From assembly GCA_025352865.1 (NCBI GenBank), contig JANXSB010000550.1, positions 1-7,569 of the forward strand: DNA of 7,569 bases. Reading direction: 5' to 3'. This document shows, piece after piece, positions 5,510 through 7,569 of the stretch. Origin of the DNA: Chthoniobacter sp. GTDB lineage: Bacteria > Verrucomicrobiota > Verrucomicrobiia > Chthoniobacterales > Chthoniobacteraceae. The notes beneath the pieces were generated by a model. It made no database searches. It was not told the DNA's origin and was given only the letters and a program-made list of their open reading frames with translations. How positions within the stretch are numbered: position 1 is the first letter of the stretch; the number at the start of each line of letters is the position of its first letter. The position numbers were made by a program, and so were the translations under genes.

Positions 5510-5583
5510 ATGGAATCAGGAAAACAGGAAAACAGGAAAAAACCGGACTTGGCTTTCCTGCTTTCCTGTTTTCCTGATTCCAT
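5510..5583. repeat. Long inverted repeat across the propeller gene start
   Basis: Arms 5510-5539 and 5554-5583 pair over 30 positions with one A-C mismatch (5532 with 5561), leaving a 14-base loop. Each arm is built from repeats of about eight bases (CAGGAAAA on the left, its complement on the right). The outer end of the left arm is the ATG at 5510. Composition differs sharply from the surrounding GC-rich sequence. It looks like an inserted palindromic element that became part of a coding sequence, or a hairpin that can hide the start codon in mRNA. Confidence 0.85.
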
Positions 5584-6865
5584 CTCCCTGGCTCTGGCGC
5601 TTGTTGCCGCGCTCTCCGGCGGGAGCGCCCGCGCTGCCGACTGGCCGCATTTTCTCGGGCCGAAGTATGACAACAGCTCCACGGAAACCGGGCTGCTCCA
5701 CGAGTGGCCGAAGGACGGGCCGCGCAAGCTGTGGGAGTCGCCGAAGGGCGCGGGGCATTCTGCGCCGGCGGTGAGCGGGGGAAAGGCCGTGGTCTTTTCC
5801 GCCGAGGGCGAAAATGAAGTCGTCGAGGCGCTCGATGCGGCGAATGGAGCGCGGCTTTGGCGCGTGAGCTATGCCGCGCCTTACACGTCGAAGTACGGCG
5901 GCGGCTCCGGCCCATGCACGAATCCCACGATTGCGGACGGACGCGTTTTCACGCTCGGCATTTCCAGCACCCTGCATTGTCTCGATCTCGCGACGGGCAA
6001 GGTCGTGTGGAAGCGCGACCTCGCGGCGGATTACGAATTGCTGCCCACTTTTTTCGGACAAGGCGGGACGCCCCTGGCGATCGGTGGCCGCGTGATCGTT
6101 TCGCTCGGAACGCGCGATCAGAAATCCCTCGTCGCATTCGACGCTGCGACTGGAAAAGAAGTCTGGGCCGCAAAGCACGCGTGGGGATCGAGCTATTCGT
6201 CGCCGGTCACAGCGACGCTGCACGGGCGCGAGTGCGTGCTCGCTTACCAAGGTGGGATGAGCGATCCGCCGACGGGCGGCCTGCTCATCATCGACGCGAA
6301 AACCGGCGCGGTGATCAGCGCCACGCCGCATCGGGCGAAGATGTTTGCGAGCGCGAGCATCTCCGCGCCGGTTGTCGCAGGGTCGCGTGTTTTTGTCGCC
6401 GAGGCTTACACCGAGGGCGGGATGTGCGTGGAAATTGCGGCGGATTTTTCCGCGAAGCCCGCGTGGCTGGCACCGAAGTTCGACACGTACATTGTCACCG
6501 CCGTTGCTCATGAAGGCGCGCTCTATGGCTTTGCTGGACAGCATCAGCAGAATGCGGAGCTGGCGTGCTACGACCTCGCGACTGGCAAGGTGCTTTGGCG
6601 CGATGAACTTGGCGGGAAATTTCAGCGCGCGTCGCTCGTCCGCGTGGACGGTGCGTTTCTCTGCCTCGGCGAAAATGGCGATCTCGCGTGGCTCGACCTC
6701 TCGCCACGCGGCGCGGTGGTGAAGACGCGCGCGACACTTTTTCACGCGCCGGAAACGTGGACGCCGCCGGTCATCAGCGACGGGCGTCTTTTCATCTGCC
6801 AGAATCAGCCGGGCAGTGGTGGCACGAAGCCGCGGATCATTTGCTACGACCTGCGCGGGGAATGA
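5510..6865 (+). CDS. Secreted PQQ-binding-like beta-propeller repeat protein
   Basis: The protein has 451 residues from ATG 5510, or 454 from GTG 5501; the GTG would overlap the preceding stop as GTGA. Numbering here is from the GTG. A basic start (KQENRKK, 8-14), a hydrophobic stretch (LAFLLSCFPDSISLALALVAALSG, 17-40) and ARA|ADWPHF (43-51) form a Sec-type signal peptide, so the protein should be exported. Blades carry the PQQ-propeller pattern: ALDAANGARLW (110-120), CLDLATGKVVW (160-170), AFDAATGKEVW (212-222), IIDAKTGAV (263-271) and CYDLATGKVLW (356-366). Such DWPHFLGP proteins are abundant in Planctomycetes and Verrucomicrobia and resemble BamB; most do not bind PQQ and their partners are unknown. 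No quinoprotein dehydrogenase active site is evident. The first part of the signal peptide is encoded by the inverted repeat at 5510-5583, so the true start is uncertain. Its stop overlaps the next start (ATGA). Its link to the enzymes upstream is only by position. Confidence 0.87.
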   Translation: MESGKQENRKKPDLAFLLSCFPDSISLALALVAALSGGSARAADWPHFLGPKYDNSSTETGLLHEWPKDGPRKLWESPKGAGHSAPAVSGGKAVVFSAEGENEVVEALDAANGARLWRVSYAAPYTSKYGGGSGPCTNPTIADGRVFTLGISSTLHCLDLATGKVVWKRDLAADYELLPTFFGQGGTPLAIGGRVIVSLGTRDQKSLVAFDAATGKEVWAAKHAWGSSYSSPVTATLHGRECVLAYQGGMSDPPTGGLLIIDAKTGAVISATPHRAKMFASASISAPVVAGSRVFVAEAYTEGGMCVEIAADFSAKPAWLAPKFDTYIVTAVAHEGALYGFAGQHQQNAELACYDLATGKVLWRDELGGKFQRASLVRVDGAFLCLGENGDLAWLDLSPRGAVVKTRATLFHAPETWTPPVISDGRLFICQNQPGSGGTKPRIICYDLRGE

Positions 6866-7569
6866 AGATCGTCCTGCTCACGCCCGGCACGGGCAGCTAC
6901 TACTGCGGCGTGTGTATGCGCGACAATGCGCTGGCCAAGGAACTCATCCGCCGGGGGCACGATGCGGTGCTGCTGCCGATGTATCTGCCGCTGACGCTCG
7001 ACGAGGGCGCGGCGAGCCCGGACTCGGAGATTTTTTTCGGCGGGATGAATGTCTATTTGCAGCAAAAGCTCGCGCTTTTCCGCCACACACCGCGCTGGCT
7101 CGACCGGCTGCTGAATGCGCGCGGGCTGCTGAATCTCGCGGCGCGGCAGAGTGGCCTGACGGCGACGGCGGACGTGGGTGAACTCACGCTTTCGATGCTG
7201 CAAGGCGAGCATGGTCACCAGGCGAAGGAACTCCGGAAACTTATCGAATGGCTGCGCGAGCATCGGCCCGATGCGGTGTGGCTTTCCACGGCGCTACTCG
7301 TGGGGCTGGCGCGCGGGATAAAGGACGCGCTCGGCGTGCCGGTGCTGGCGTCGCTACAAGGTGAGGACAGTTTTCTCGACGGGCTGCCGGAGCCGTGGCA
7401 GACGCGTTCGTGGGAGGCGATGGGCGAACGGGCGCGGGACTGCGACGCGTGCATCGCACCGAGCCGCTACTATGCGGAGTTGATGGGCTGGCGCATGCGG
7501 ATGCCGACCGAAAAATTGCGCGTGATTCCGAATGGCGTGGCGATTGAGGAAACGTCCAACGTCCAACGT
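6862..7569 (+). CDS. Glycosyltransferase family 4 protein, 3' end beyond window
   Basis: An open frame begins at the ATG at 6862 (ATGA overlap with the propeller gene) and is still open at the window end, giving 236 residues. The N-terminal GT-B domain starts KIVLLTPGTGSYYCGVCMR (2-20), followed by DNALAKELIRRGHDAVLLPMY (21-41), which matches the GT4 pattern of a glycine-rich acceptor loop and an RGHDV-type strand. VLASLQGEDSFL (161-172), CIAPSRYYAELM (197-208) and LRVIPNGV (219-226) mark the end of the N-domain and the entry to the C-domain. The C-terminal sugar-nucleotide domain with its E-x7-E motif is missing only because the window ends. The last codons (TSNVQR) are encoded by a heptanucleotide repeat and are atypical for the family, where VIPNGVD is usually followed by F and the C-domain. 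It may glycosylate the product of the upstream enzymes or belong to cell-surface synthesis; the sugar and acceptor are unknown. Confidence 0.88.
   Translation, partial: MKIVLLTPGTGSYYCGVCMRDNALAKELIRRGHDAVLLPMYLPLTLDEGAASPDSEIFFGGMNVYLQQKLALFRHTPRWLDRLLNARGLLNLAARQSGLTATADVGELTLSMLQGEHGHQAKELRKLIEWLREHRPDAVWLSTALLVGLARGIKDALGVPVLASLQGEDSFLDGLPEPWQTRSWEAMGERARDCDACIAPSRYYAELMGWRMRMPTEKLRVIPNGVAIEETSNVQR
7551..7569 (+). repeat. Heptanucleotide tandem repeat (AACGTCC), continuing past the window
   Basis: AACGTCC is repeated 2.7 times with no mismatch up to the last base of the window. Because seven is not a multiple of three, three units encode a seven-residue period; in the glycosyltransferase frame the visible part reads TSNVQR. 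Copy number cannot be seen. It resembles the short tandemly repeated repetitive sequences described in cyanobacteria; membership of the same family is inference. Confidence 0.65.

Noticed and set aside
5554..5583. Rho-independent terminator at the long inverted repeat after the FAD gene
   Set aside because: The stem is AT-rich, has a 14-base loop and is not followed by a T-run; the downstream frame continues in the same operon direction.

Overview
The window is GC-rich, densely packed bacterial DNA. It probably comes from the Verrucomicrobiota or a relative in the PVC group. This is an inference from gene style: a secreted 'ADWPHFLGP'-type PQQ-like propeller, a 'GSYYCGVCMRDNALAKELIRRGHD'-type GT4 glycosyltransferase, an Uma2 protein, start codons mostly without clear Shine-Dalgarno sequences, and several small palindromic repeat families. 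No rRNA, tRNA, CRISPR array or transposase gene was seen. Bases 1-54 hold nothing I can identify.

Left part (55-2318). A plus-strand Uma2-family nuclease-like gene (55-618) is followed by a nested-hairpin element (635-780). Next comes a two-gene minus-strand operon: a DUF6884-like protein (1968 to 1513) whose stop overlaps, by ATGA, the start of a GIY-YIG-like nuclease (1516 to 785). Beyond it lies a second nested-hairpin element (2030-2185). The two elements have the same five-hairpin order and the same CCTCGT...ACGAGG ends, so they look like two copies of one roughly 150-bp element bracketing the pair. The pair is clearly less GC-rich than its surroundings in hand-counted 60-nt samples (48% and 50%, against 68% in the FAD gene). 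It therefore looks like an acquired accessory cassette.

Right part (2319 to the window end). Five plus-strand genes are packed as a probable operon: a HemN/HemW-like radical SAM protein; a chorismate-lyase-like (UbiC/DUF98) protein with catalytic Arg and Glu conserved; an FAD-dependent halogenase/reductase-family protein with a WxWxIP motif; a secreted PQQ-type beta-propeller; and a GT4 glycosyltransferase cut by the window edge. Junctions are ATGA overlaps, a 31-nt gap, and a near or actual overlap at the propeller. The first three suggest a pathway that makes 4-hydroxybenzoate or a related aromatic from chorismate and modifies it, possibly for a pigment, quinone-like or aryl-polyene-type product. 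This is inference; no polyketide, prenyltransferase or other scaffold gene is visible here.

Repeats also enter coding sequence. A 30-bp-arm inverted repeat (29 of 30 paired) spans the start codon and signal-peptide region of the propeller gene. A heptanucleotide tandem repeat (AACGTCC) begins just after the VIPNGV motif of the glycosyltransferase and runs off the window.
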